From Siderastrea siderea (Eukaryota > Cnidaria > Anthozoa > Scleractinia > Rhizangiidae), in the NCBI GenBank assembly GCA_964030785.1, contig OZ034972.1, forward strand, positions 49,729,538 to 49,793,537: a stretch of 64,000 nucleotides of DNA, given 5' to 3'. Within the stretch, counting starts at the first letter, position 1. Each line of letters opens with the position of its first letter. Below are positions 46,212 through 57,582 of this stretch, one piece after another. The position numbers and the translations under genes were made by a program. Under the pieces are notes generated by a model, which saw nothing but the letters and a program-made list of their open reading frames with translations, was not told the origin of the DNA and did not search any database.

Positions 46212-47098
46212 AGATCTAGACGAAATCCCGGAAGAACTTCCACGTGCATCTTTCTGTCATGTTTGTTTATATTTTTCTCGTTCCCTATTGGCTAGTTATT
46301 TGACACCGGAAGCGTGGCGAGTTGTCAACAAGTTGTCACATTTCGAGGGGCCGGAATTGAAATTCAATGACTCACGTGCAGGCTCTCGTTTTTCACCGCG
46401 GGCTCGCTTCGCTCGCCTTCACTTCGTTCGCCGAAACTCGCGCCTTCGGCGCTCTCAAAGAAAATAATTCACGTTGCACCCCCGAATAGAGAGCCTGCTC
46501 GCAGGCTATCATGTTTGCGACTCTTGGTCGGAAAGGTCTAAATGGCACTTTCACAAGATAACGGATGAGGAACCTTTAATTGACTTAATTATAAAGACCA
46601 ATCAAGACTAAGAGAAGTTCAGTAGTATTTGTCTTCGCGTTGCCCTTGAATTTAGCCTTCAAGGAGGTCTTTGCCAAGGTTCTCAGGAAATCGCAAAGCT
46701 TAGCGCCAGTCCTACCTTTCTTAGATCAGGATCCCAAAGGGAGGGAGGGGTAGGAATAGGGGGGGGGGGTCATTGGAGCCCTGGAGCCCGGAGCCCGGAG
46801 CCTTTCATGACTTGGAGCCTGTCACTGTCACTGTTACTGTTACCGTAGCTGTAATTGTTACAGCTCTCTCATTCACTCACTCTTACAGCCTTCCTTCCGG
46901 CACTGGACGAAAAAATGGATTTGGTACAAATTTCCTATCCTCATACATCAATTCGTTCGTACGGCCATTTACTCACTCGTTCACTTATTCCTTAATTCAT
47001 CAATTCGCTTGTTCATTCGTTCGTTCGGATATTCGCTTATTTGTTCATCAGTTCATTCAACAATTGCTTGATTAATTGATTGATTGAATAATTAATCG

Positions 47099-47179
47099 TT
47101 TGACTGACCGACTGACTGACTGACTGAATGACTGACTGACTGACTGGCTGGCTGACTGACTGACTGACTGACTGACTGG
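47099..47179. repeat. (GACT)n microsatellite, unit 3
   Basis: GACT units with GAAT and GGCT interruptions. Confidence 0.9.
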
Positions 47180-47664
47180 TTGATTGTTTGATTTCATTGA
47201 TTGATTCTGTAGCAGCTCATGTATTCAAGAGACACTAAAAAGCCTTTTGCAACACTGTCTCGTATCTTTTATTCTCAAAGTTTCAATCTCTGTAAATTAA
47301 TGTAGATAAAAAATAAATACAAAATAAATACATTTACGCTGTCTACAGAATAGAAATTCCTTTTGTGGATCATGCATCTGTGTATATATTTTACATGTGT
47401 TTCTAAGAAAGGAAACAACTTATCACTTTTCTTCACAGAAAAATATACAAATCATCACTCAACAAACTGAGAATAAATATATAAAATATACGAACACATT
47501 AACAATCCAAATTATTTTCACTTATTAAATAAATAGTTCTTATCTCTCTTTAATAATATATACTTTAACAACCTCGATTTTTCCTTGGTTTCCGGTGTTT
47601 TTAGCTACTTGAAGGTGCAACAATAACTAGATATCAAAATATACACCAACACAGAAAGCTCCTC

Positions 47665-48672
47665 TCAGGGATCATAAATAAAGGCAACCGGAAGTTCAAC
47701 TAAAGTCCATTTCCAAACAGTTTGTCCAGTTCTGACGTCACACCTCTGTACCAGTCCTCTATGGTAATATAACACTGAGCGGCAGTAATGCGCACAATCA
47801 GGACAGACAGCTTTGGTCAGGAACCGAGGGACACGATCAGGGTTATCATCTTGGGCCCAGCTCCAGGGGCAATATGACGTGCCTGGCATTTGGCTTATCA
47901 CGTCACGGCCAACACGGCGGGGAACTCCCAGAGATGACTGCAAGGAGACAGAAGGTTTCTCCACAAACAAGAAATTTCGTCGGAGACGTTTGAGCGTCTT
48001 GTGAGGTTTTTGGTGAACGCCCGGGGCCGGGCAAGAGATTTGAAGAGACGTAGAAATGATGCTAACAAACACGGCAGCAACAAACAGCTAAAAGCAAGAA
48101 AACGTTGATTTGTAAGTTACCAATAAACGACTTAACCTGTTAGTACTTGTCTTAGATTAGTCTGTCGAGTTTAAATTGACGAAATGTAAAACTGTCTTAA
48201 AAATGGTTTTAGTGACGATTCAATTAAAGTTAAATCAAAAGCTGTGAAATTAAACTGAAATCGATAAGCAAGAGAAAAGAGCACTTTTGTGGAAAACCGG
48301 AACCGGAACCAAGGTTCTGCCAATCAACCAATACCACTCGTCATTTAAAAAGCCGGTACCCATGACTAAGGAAAACACATCAAGTGTGAAATGATAGCTT
48401 AACTCTTCATTAAGCCCCAACTTCTAATATCTTCTTATTTTTGTTACGACTGGTCATGCACACTAGCAGCCCATAATATTCCCACCCATCAAACAGTCAG
48501 ACAGATATAACAACAAACATGAGAATATTAAATTTATCTTAAAGAAGAAAATTAACATGGAAACCTATGTAGCAGAGAGGAGGGCAAATGAAAAAATTAA
48601 CCCAGCCGTTTGTTAATGGAACCAATCGCATAACGTTCTCACCTTTTCACAAGACAGATTCATATTCAACAT
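47665..48672 (-). CDS. Interleukin-17-like secreted protein, copy 5
   Basis: Exon 1 is 48643-48672 (MLNMNLSCEK, donor GTGAGA). Exon 2 is 47665-48087 after acceptor CTTTTAG. The intron is 555 bp. The product is 150 residues, very close to copy 3, sharing its Pro-Ala insertion after the signal peptide. It has basic KTLKRLRR, core CPWSWAQDDNPDRVPRF, the cysteine pattern C-x2-C-x3-C then C, and end PVAFIYDP. The stop is TGA, as in copy 1. The 3' flank is the normal type-A form, unlike copy 3. The TATA box, GAAATGGAAA site and octamer are all intact, so this is one of the best candidates for an expressed member. Confidence 0.76.
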
Positions 48673-48759
48673 GTCCTCTCTTCTCGTTGTTGGAGTTCTT
48701 ACAAAGTTCTGAGGATGTGAAGTGGAATTGCGGACTTGTTCCACCATTGAGGTAACCTA

Positions 48760-48767
48760 CTTTTATA
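48760..48767 (-). promoter_or_regulatory. TATA box of IL-17-like copy 5
   Basis: TATAAAAG on the minus strand, 88 bp before the ATG. GAAATGGAAA at 48884-48893 and octamer ATGCAAAT at 49262-49269. Confidence 0.6.
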
Positions 48768-48893
48768 CACCGCTTTTTTTCCACTGATGTAATTTCACTC
48801 AGATAAAGAGCAATCTTTAGTTTACTCCTGAAAATGGTTTTTCCCCCATTTCACGAAAACGTTACTTTGCCCTAGAAAGTGATTTTCCATTTC

Positions 48894-50130
48894 ACCACAG
48901 GTTGTAAACACACTTTGCATAGGGAAAAAATTGTGTTCCATTTTACAGCTCTTTTATATGAATATAAAATTTCCACAATTTATCCAAATTTTTTTGTTCA
49001 TCGTAGCTAAATGGCTTTTTTTTTAAAATAATAATCTGAAAAACGGTTACGCATAAACAAACGACAGATGTCAGGGTGTATAGTTTTTTTGTATGATTAC
49101 GAGTTACTCGACATCTTGCTTCAGTCGGCAATTTTGCTACAAATAGAAAGTTCGTAACGTTTGGATAAATATTCACGCTGTTTATAGTCACTGTTTATAT
49201 TCATACGCAAACAACATCGCTTTCAAACCGCAGACACGGAACTGATGAGTATTCTATTCAAATGCAAATTACAGTTATTGTATTAATTTCTGATAAACCA
49301 CTACTTTGGATCAACTAGATCATTTTAGCCTTTTGTTGGTTCAGTTTTCGGTGGAGCGAGTTTTTAAAAAGACTGCTGCTCCATTTTAGCATGTTTAACT
49401 CATTTTGCAATAATTTAGCAACTTTGTTGGTTCAGTCTCAGTTCAGTTTTTAAAAGACTGCCCTTCCGAGAGGAACCAGAATAAGATCCTTTAGTGTCAT
49501 TATAAAATACGTTATGGCACATTTTATGGATCATTGATATGGATGATGATGTTTGCTATGAGATAATGTTTAACCTCAGAGAAAAATAATAATTTAATTT
49601 TTGCAATTGATAGGTAAGTAAATATTTACAATGAGTACTTAGGGAAGGGTCATTAATTCAGATCTTTACGTGAATTCAAAACTACTGTTTGGATATGCAT
49701 CGCAGATAGAGAATCTCATGCTAACCGGAACTACGCAAGTCGGAAAATTCCAATTGCATATAGTAAATCGATGTGCATGCCGCCGTATCTATACGTTGAT
49801 TATTAAATCGAAAACTACTTTTTGGATATGCATCGCAGAATTCGAATGCTGTGCTAGCCGGAAGTACACAAGTTGAAAATTTTAAATCGCGTATTATCCG
49901 GGCGCGTGCCACTCTATGTAACGAGCCAGTTTAAACTACCACTGACAGTGAGGTCCAATATTTTAGTAACCGTAGAACGCCACGTGACGGTACGTGAACT
50001 ATCTGCCGAGACGGTACGTGCACGGTACGGTAGAAGTCTGAGACGGTATGGGAGGTTTCTTTAAAAAATGACTTTATAGGGGCGACACAATTACTGGTGA
50101 CCCAGTAGTTTGCATTGTGGTCCACAAGTT
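48894..50130. other. Upstream region of IL-17-like copy 5
   Basis: No gene. The two TTTGGATATGCATCGCAGA repeat blocks (near 49690 and 49820) lie only about 130 bp apart, because the TTAA MITE and about 0.5 kb around it that units 1 and 2 carry between them are absent here. Confidence 0.65.
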
Positions 50131-50358
50131 ATGACAGAAACAAATATTTGAATAAACCTAACAAGTACGAAACCCAACTGGCCGGAGGCAAACCACCGAG
50201 GAGTGAACTCCTTGCATGTCCGAGCGACCAAGTATGACCGGGGAGTTGAACTCGGGGCTACCGAGAACTTCTCCGGCTGGTGTTCAGAGCGGGATTTGAA
50301 CCCTGGGCGACCGAGTTGAGATCCGGCGCCCTAGCTAAACCACTCGGCCATGCTTTCT
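50131..50358 (-). mobile_element. tRNA-derived SINE, unit 3
   Basis: The same family and site as in units 1 and 2. This copy keeps a better head: GCATGGCCGAGTGGTTTAGC, later GGGTTCAAATCCCGCTCTGA (a good box B). The tail is interrupted by a short insertion near 50200. Confidence 0.75.
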
Positions 50359-50851
50359 TTGAAGGCGGTGTGTCGGCACACAGGCGACAGAATGCGCAAC
50401 TGTACACGCATGTAAACCACTCTCCAACCTTAGCTCCGTCTTTGTTTTTCAACTGCGCGAAGGCTCTGGAGTCGACGCTTTGGCTCGTCATGCGTTTAAC
50501 TCGTGACTCACCCTGATGGAGAGTAGAATGTTAATGAATTGCGGTTTCACTCATTTATGAGTGAAAATAGCTCTGCAGATGACTGCTTACTCTTGTTTCG
50601 TGCTTCTTTCCGAGACGTATTCACTCACGTTGTCTGAGGAGATATTGACAAACACCAAACTTTTTCTTGGTTAAAACTAGGCGCTGGTTAAAACCAGGCG
50701 CTTTTCTTCTCCAGGCGTATTCTCTGTCGTCAATTAGTGAAAACAATGACAATTGCGAAAATTAACTGATGAGACTGAAAATACAATGTAGCAGAGGTCA
50801 AAGAACTGCATTTAAAATGAATTTTCTCTGTTTTCTAGCCAAACTAAAATA

Positions 50852-51638
50852 CCGTATTTTCTCGATTAAACGCCGGACCCCGAATAAACGCCCGGTTCAA
50901 ATCAACGCCCGGTTCAAATAAACGCCGGGTCTACAGGGCCGAGTTAAAAATAAACGCCCCCGGCGTTTACTCGGCGTTTATTTGAGAATACTATATTAAA
51001 TTAGGATTATGTGTCGTAACTGCATACTAGTTCTCTTTCTACCATTCTATTTGAATTTATTCACCGGTATTCAAACCTAAACTACCTTTTACAATTGTAC
51101 TTCCAACTAAAACAGATGAAAGAAACGACGCATCAGGTATCGTGTCAATCTCTTTTCTGCTTGCTTGTCCATCAACCGAGGATCATCTCGAGGTTTGTTC
51201 AGCGTTCCTCCAGCAGTTCCTTGAATCGATCCATAAATTTGCCATCCATAAACAGATGGAGCTGGAACCTCGCCACCAACTTTTTCTAAATTACTTGCAC
51301 AGCACTTTTGCCGCCGAGCAGTTGCCGATGCACTTCTTCCGTGTTTCACGGACTTTTGTAACGTTGAGAAAAGTTCAGTCACTGTTCCTGTCAGTAATGT
51401 TTTTGATAAATGACTCACCAGATTCACTAAGATAAGACAAAGTTGGTGATATTGTTTCACATTTTTTAACGTTTCTGTTGAAATTTGGTTCTTAATTCAA
51501 TAAACCTCCAGAGTACTGATGATAAAAAATGGATGGCTGAAAAAATGCATTTAATAAACGCCAGGCCCCGAATAAACGCCGGGTCTACGAGACCGAGTTT
51601 CAAATAAACGCCCCTGGCGTTTAATCGAGAAAATACTG
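50852..51638. mobile_element. TA-flanked CAGT-type element
   Basis: Ends CCGTATTTTCTCGATTAAAC and the inverse of CAGTATTTTCTCGATTAAAC, flanked by TA (50850-50851 and 51639-51640). Units 1 and 2 lack it, giving the empty site. Subterminal arrays of AAACGCC..GG / CGGGTCTAC motifs occur at both ends. No transposase was recognised in 787 bp. It belongs by ends and target to the Tc1/mariner/pogo group. Confidence 0.87.
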
Positions 51639-51998
51639 TAATACAAAAATATCTTTTATTTACATAGTATATAAAAATGTTGCATGGAGTCGTAAGTGTT
51701 TGAAACATATATTTCAAATACAGATTCCGCTAAAACATGGATACAAGAATCTAATGAAAACAATCAATATCCTTGAAATTGATTGCACTGAAACGTTTGC
51801 ACCAGGAAGTAGGGATAGTTCTTATGCAAGGGAATTTGAATGTCAGGTTGCTTAGTTCAATTACTTTAACTGAAGTATTTTCTACACTGAATCCGTTTTT
51901 TATGTGTTCGGACTGGGACGAGCATGGCGGCGGAGTGAACGTGTTTCGCCGAGCTCCTTCTCTTTGGTCGTTTTTTAAATCCTTAATGAAGAATTTTG

Positions 51999-52905
51999 AT
52001 GCCTCTAAAGCGAAAGGACAGACCAATGACTTCTTCGTCATCATCTCCAGAGTCTAACAACTCCCCGGACGAAAAAAGATCGAAACCGGGGGCTGACGAA
52101 GTATTCGAAGCTGTTAACATGGTGGACGCCCTAGGCGTTAAAATTGAGGCAATTTTGAAGAAGCTAGAAAAGCTTGATGTCATTGAATCTCAACTCAATG
52201 AGGTCAATACAAGAATGGCGAATATCGAAGAGACAATAAGTAGATTGGACTCAGAGGTTAAAGTCTTAAATAACCAACAGAAGAAGCTAAAAAAGAATGT
52301 GGAGGAGCTACAGGAAGGTATGGAATACACCGAGGATGATATAAGCGATTTACACGCGACAACAAGAAACTTGAGAACGACGTATACGAGTTGAAGAAGC
52401 AACTGATGTACATGGAGAACTACTCCAGGCGGGAGAATCTCACATTTTTGGCCTCCCAGAAAACATCGACGCATCACTCAACAGCATGAACGTGGAAGAA
52501 GGATTACCCCGTCAGCACGATGCATCAGAAAACACCAAAGAAATTATTTATAAATTTCTCGAAGACCAGCTTAAAATTGATCGCCCACGCGGAAAAATCG
52601 AGTTTCAGAGAGTGCACCGTTTAGGAAAGCCAAACCCTCAAAAGTCTCGCCCCATCATCGCGAGGTTTCTCCGATACTCCGACCGAGAACTCGTTATGGA
52701 ACAGGCACGAAAACACCTCAAAGATAGCGAGACCCTCCATGTTTTTGACGACATTCCGAAGGAACTGTACGATCTCAGGAAAGAGCAAATGAAGAAATTG
52801 AAAGAAGCTCGACAGAGAGGCCACACGGCTTATTTCAGCAAAGCACATCCGGATAAGCTGTTTGTCAACGGCAAATATATTGCCCCAGGACGGCCTTTGG
52901 AGTAA
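51999..52905 (+). pseudogene. LINE ORF1 (L1 ORF1p-like), two frameshifts
   Basis: It starts MPLKRKDRPMTSSSS, has a Ser/Pro-rich head, then a long heptad coiled coil (about 52120-52390) that would trimerise the protein. The frame changes near 52365 and again near 52443, around the conserved MENYSRRENL segment. The RRM-like and C-terminal domains follow (for example FQRVHRLGKP, RPIIARFLRYSDRELVM), ending PGRPLE at 52903. This layout is that of L1 ORF1p, an RNA chaperone of the retrotransposon particle. Confidence 0.82.
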
Positions 52906-53257
52906 CCAAGACTTAACTTTATTCCTATTTATATATCCTTTTGCAACAACTTTATTTAATGTTTAACTTTATATATTTTGCTACCACTGATAAGGAGCTA
53001 GAAACTGGTGATATTAGCATCGGCATATATAGGTTGTGATTGAAAGATCGACTTTCAATGCTGTTTCCCAGACCGATTTTCGTCATTTTTAGCTTTTGTG
53101 TGTGTATATATCCGTGTATGATTCAATGTTTTCCTTTCCCCTTGTTGCGTCCACATTTACATATTTGTACCTTTTATGATAATCACCAAATCACTCTATT
53201 GAATAGCTGCTCTCGACACCTCGTGCGAAGGCACTGAGATTCCTTTTTGGGTATATA

Positions 53258-56200
53258 ATGCAAACGTTAATGCGAGGCGACGATATGATAATTTGCTCCC
53301 TAAATGTAAGGGGTTTGTCCAACGATAAGAAGCGAAGAGAAACCTTCTTATGGTTGAAGAAAAAGCAATTCTCTATCTACTTCTTACAGGAAGTGCGCAG
53401 CACAAAAAAATCCGGAATGTATTGGTGCTCCGAATGGGGGTACTCAACCATATTTACGGAATTTTCCAGCTCTAAGGCAGGTTTTGACATCTTATTCAAT
53501 AACAACTTTCAATTCAAAATACAGAAATGCTTAACGGACCCAGGACTAACCCCAGAGGACCAGGCTTCTGGAAACTAAATACCCACTTTCTAACAGAAAA
53601 CGAGTACATAGAATTAATTAAGAAAACTATAGGAGATGTCTCAAAGGAATATAAAGGTCACCATGAAGTTGACAAAATACTATTGTGGGATGTAATTAAG
53701 ATGGAAATTAGAGCCGCTACTATTAAATATGCCAAGGCGAAAAAAGCACGCTCACGACAAAAAGAATGTAATTTAGAAAAGGAAATTTCAGCACTCGAAA
53801 AGGAAATTGATCAGCAAAATCTCTCAGAGGCAGATAAAAAATCCCTTCACGCAAAATTAAGAATAAGGAGACAATATATGGAAGATGTAATCCGCTACCA
53901 AACTGAAGGGGCCATTTTGAGATCCAAAGTAAAATGGTATAATGAGGGTGAAAGAAATACCAAATACTTTCATAGTTTGGAAAAGCGACACTTCAACTGT
54001 AAAACTATAAGAAATCTTAAAACCGAAGGCAACGTAAGAATATCTAAAGACACAGAAATACTCGACGAAGCCAAAAAATTCTATGAGTCCCTCTATTCTT
54101 CAAGAATAGATCAAAATGTCTGCAACACCATAGAAGATACTTTTTTCCCAGAACACAATGAGATAAAGCTAAATTACAATCAAAAACTGTCCTGCGAAGG
54201 TATGCTATCCGCAGAAGAGTGCTTAGAAAGCCTAAAAACAATGGATTCAGGTAAATCTCCCGGGACTGATGGCCTACCCGCAGAATTTTATTAAGTCTTT
54301 TGGGAAGACGTGTCAACTTTTTTAATAGATGCCTTGAACCTATCGTTTTCCAAAGGTTATCTTTCAATCTCGCAGAGAAGAGGATTAATAACTCTGTTAC
54401 CAAAGAAAAACAAACCTCGACAGTATTTGAAAAACTGGAGACCAATTACCCTGCTAAATTGTGATTACAAAATTGCTGCCAAATCAATTGCGACAAGGTT
54501 GAAAAAGGTTCTACCGCATCTAATCAACAACGACCAAACAGGTTTCCTCAAGGGTAGATTTATTGGAGAAAATATCAGGCTGATTAACAGCGTTATCGAC
54601 TATGCCGAGAAACAAAACATCTCAGGCTTGTTACTTTTTGTTGATTTCGAAAAAGCCTTCGATACTCTGGAATGGACTTTCATTGAGAAAACACTCTCCT
54701 TCTACAACTTCGGAGCCTCTATTAAAAGTTGGATCAAACTATTCTACAGCGCCATTACAAGCTGCATACAAAACAACGGCTGGTCCTCCGACTTCTTTCA
54801 ACTCGGTAGAGGAGTTCGACAAGGCTGCCCTCTATCGCCATACCTCTTTATTCTATGTGTTGATATACTAGCTACTGCAATTAGGAACAATGACGGGATC
54901 AAGGGTATTTGTATATCAGACTCAGAATGTAAATTAAGTCAATACGCAGATGACACCACCCTTATTTTAGACGGTTCGGACAATTCCGTGAATACCTCCT
55001 TACAATTGTTGGACTCATTTGCAGAGCTCTCAGGACTAAATGTTAATTATGAAAAAACTGAAGCACTTTGGTTTGGCTCATTTCGCTTTCAAACACAAAC
55101 AATAGACTGAAACAAATAAAAATATACTGTGGTCTTTCCACAAAGTCTTCGCTCTAGGCGTCTGGTTTTCCACAATCAAGGAAGAGTCAGAAACTTTAAA
55201 CCTCCAAGAGAAGAAAGAAAAAATAAATAAAATAATAGAAAATTGGCAATTCAGAAGGCTTACACTTCTCGGGAAAATAACAGTTATCAAGAGTCTGGTT
55301 GCTTCGCAATTAGTTTACATTTTATCTCCACTTCCCACGCCAAGTGAATATCTTAAGGAAATAAACAGTTTGTTATATAAATTTTTATGGGATGGTAAAG
55401 GAGACAAAATCAAAAGAACACTAATGATTAATGATTATTCCAAAGGGGGACTGAAAATGCTAGACATTAAAAGTTTTAATGACGCCTCAAAGGCAAAGTG
55501 GGTTCAAAGATATCTAGACCCTAACAACAAAGGCAAATGGAAATTGTTTTTTGATTTTTTCTTAGGGAACCGCGTTACAACAGCACTTTTCTCCGGTAAC
55601 CTTGATCCTAAGGATGTTGCCTCTCTAGAAATTGAGGATCCCTTTACTAAGGAACTTATTGAGGTTTGGTGCCGTCTCAATTTCAACCGCAGCCCACCAT
55701 CTCTCTCACACATGCCAATATGGTACAATTCTCTTGTACGTATAGAGGGTAAGCCGCTTTTTTATAAAAATTGGTATTTGGCAGGAATTAAAAAAGTAAG
55801 CAATCTCCTTGACGAGACTTTCGAATCTTTCAGAGAGAAATGTTCTCTGAAAGCCAACTTTCTTCAATACCGCAGCGTTGTGACGGCAGTTTTGGGCGTG
55901 AAGCACAACTCTGACTGTTCTCAAATGTTAAATACTGAATCACTACTGGGGTCAAAGGATTTTTGCAAATTAGCCTACACAATACTCATTGAACGACATG
56001 CATCCCTGCCGCAAAGAAACCAGAGTAAATGGAAATCTGATTTCCAAGCACATGGTGCTGAAATGATTGACTGGAGTAAGTCGTACAGTCTGCCTTTTCT
56101 ATGTACTGCGAATCCAAACTGCAAATTTTCCAGTTTAAACTACTCCATCGACGAATTTCCACAAACAGATATCTTTTCAAAATTGGGCTGATATCAAGCG

Positions 56201-56577
56201 AGCTGTGTTCTTTCTGTGAAAGTTCAACGGAAACCCTCCTACATCTCTTTTGGGAATGTCCTCGAGTCAAAATCTTCTGGAACGAAGTTAAAGACTGGTT
56301 GGGTACCTTCTCCTGTTTTTCGACAAAATGTTTCACCCTCCAGTCATGTTTGGGATTTGTGGAAGACGCTTCCAATCTCCTCTTCCACCACGCCCTTTTA
56401 ATAAGCAGATATCACATTTTTTGGGCAAAATCAATGCACCACTGCCCCTCACGTGAACTTTTTGTCAAGAACTTTTTCACCTGCTTGGAAGTAGAAAGAC
56501 ACTTTTCAATTAAACATGGGCTTTTAGCAAAATTTAACAAAAGATGGGGAGCTTTCCTCGCTGAACAAGAACACTAG
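53258..56577 (+). pseudogene. LINE ORF2 (endonuclease remnant, reverse transcriptase)
   Basis: The frame opens with CSLNVRGLSNDKKRRETF, an AP-endonuclease start. QEVRST follows (metal-binding Glu), but the rest of the domain is lost at a junction near 53525, after which RGPGFWKLNTHFL begins the RT linker. RT motifs are SGKSPGTDGLPAEFY, FVDFEKAFDTLEW (A), GVRQGCPLSPYLF (B) and YADDTTLIL (C, about 54940-54966). TAA at 54292-54294 interrupts the frame, which continues unchanged afterwards. Frameshifts follow near 55100 and 56100-56190. The C-terminus has a zinc motif CSFCESSTETLLHLFWEC and ends at 56577. Confidence 0.87.
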
Positions 56578-57025
56578 AGAGAACAGCGAAATTTCTACTA
56601 TCTTTTTTTTCTTATATTAGCAGCCATCTAGTTTGTTCTTACCGCTCTCAAAACAAATAATATGAAAAAAAACAAAGAAACAAATTAAACATCTTCTTTC
56701 GTTAACACTTTCCACAACTAAATTAATTAAATAAAAATAACGTATGCTGTAAGAATGAAACATAATGTTTATTTAGTAAATAGGTGATTATCTCTATTAA
56801 TTTTTTTTTCCTGTAACTAAGTGTAAGGAAGTATTTAATTTTTTCCTTGTAATAGTAGCGTCAGTGTAAGTGTATGTAAATGAGTGTAAATATAGTACTT
56901 ATGTGTAAGTAAAGTAAATGTGTGGAACTGTAAGTAAGGAAGAGTATGTAACGGTAAGTGTAAGTGTATGTAATAGCATTCAATAAAAAAAAAGTGTTAA
57001 AAGAAACTGTCTAATTGGTTAATCA
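56578..57025 (+). other. LINE 3' UTR and tail
   Basis: AT-rich, with GTAAGTGTATGTA-type repeats near 56860-56970, then CAATAAAAAAAAA. Unit sequence (AACTGTCTAATTGGTTAAT) resumes at about 57004. Confidence 0.75.
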
Positions 57026-57048
57026 GATTGATTGATTGATTGATTGAC

Positions 57049-57108
<60 letters not shown>

Positions 57109-57109
57109 C
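57026..57109. repeat. (GATT)n microsatellite, unit 3
   Basis: About 20 GATT units with one GACT, ending GATCGATCC. Confidence 0.95.
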
Positions 57110-57582
57110 GATCCTCTAGAAGCTCATGTTTTCAAGAAACACTAAAGGAGCCTTTCACAACACTGTTATAACACTAAGTTCTCGTACCTTTTATTAAGCG
57201 TTTTAAACTCAGCAAGTTAATGTAGATAAAAATAACTTACAAAATAAATACATCAACATTTGGTTGGTGTGCACATTATCTACAGAAAAGTAATCCCTTT
57301 TGTACATCATCTTTGTATATATTTTACATGTGTTTCAAAAAAACGAAACAACTTTAATATCACTTTTCTTCAGAGAAAAATATACAAATCATCACTCAAC
57401 AAACTGAGAATAAATATATAAAATGCACGAACAAATTAACAGTACAAATTGTTTTCCCTTATTAAATAAATAGTTCTTTTCTCTCTTTAATAATGTATAC
57501 TTTATCAACCCCGATGTTTTTCATGGTTTCCGGTGCAAGTGTTCTTATCTGCTTGACTATACACGAACACAGAATGTTCCTC

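Larger units (their letters stand above)
45389..46508. mobile_element. TIR element carrying parts of two genes (RecQ-like and zinc-finger)
   Basis: Ends TAGCCTGCGAGCAGGCTCTC and its inverse (46489-46508), with a 9-bp target duplication TCATGTTTG (45380-45388, 46509-46517). Unit 1 has the empty site (TCACGTTTG in context). The terminal GCCTGCGAGCAGGC is itself palindromic. Inside the ends, blocks rich in GAGCGAAGCGAGCC are also inverted. The interior holds the start of a helicase gene (plus strand) and of a zinc-finger protein (minus strand), facing each other and both cut near 45895-45945. This looks like an internal deletion of a two-gene autonomous element. The TSD length fits Mutator-like and some other superfamilies. 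Confidence 0.85.
28566..46605. repeat. Duplicon unit 2 (IL-17-like copies 3 and 4)
   Basis: It has the same landmark order as unit 1. It is about 4.7 kb longer, mainly from the 5.8-kb TTAA element at 34032-39855 and the 1.1-kb element at 45389-46508, minus the foldback element of unit 1 and some deletions, such as the region holding the tRNA in unit 1. Confidence 0.9.
51909..56993 (+). mobile_element. L1/Tx1-like LINE, defective
   Basis: 5085 bp, ending in AATAAA (56982-56987) and an A run. GTGTT occurs just before (51904-51908) and just after (56994-56998), a possible short target duplication; units 1 and 2 give the empty site. Two ORFs are present: ORF1 (coiled coil, RNA binding) and ORF2 (endonuclease remnant, RT, C-terminal zinc motif). 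It has at least two frameshifts in ORF1, a deletion removing most of the endonuclease, a nonsense codon at 54292, and two frameshifts late in ORF2. The near full length means the copy was not 5' truncated. Confidence 0.88.

Noticed and set aside
51107..51460. 117-codon minus-strand frame inside the CAGT/TA element
   Set aside because: No domain recognised, and it overlaps frames in other directions within a non-autonomous element.
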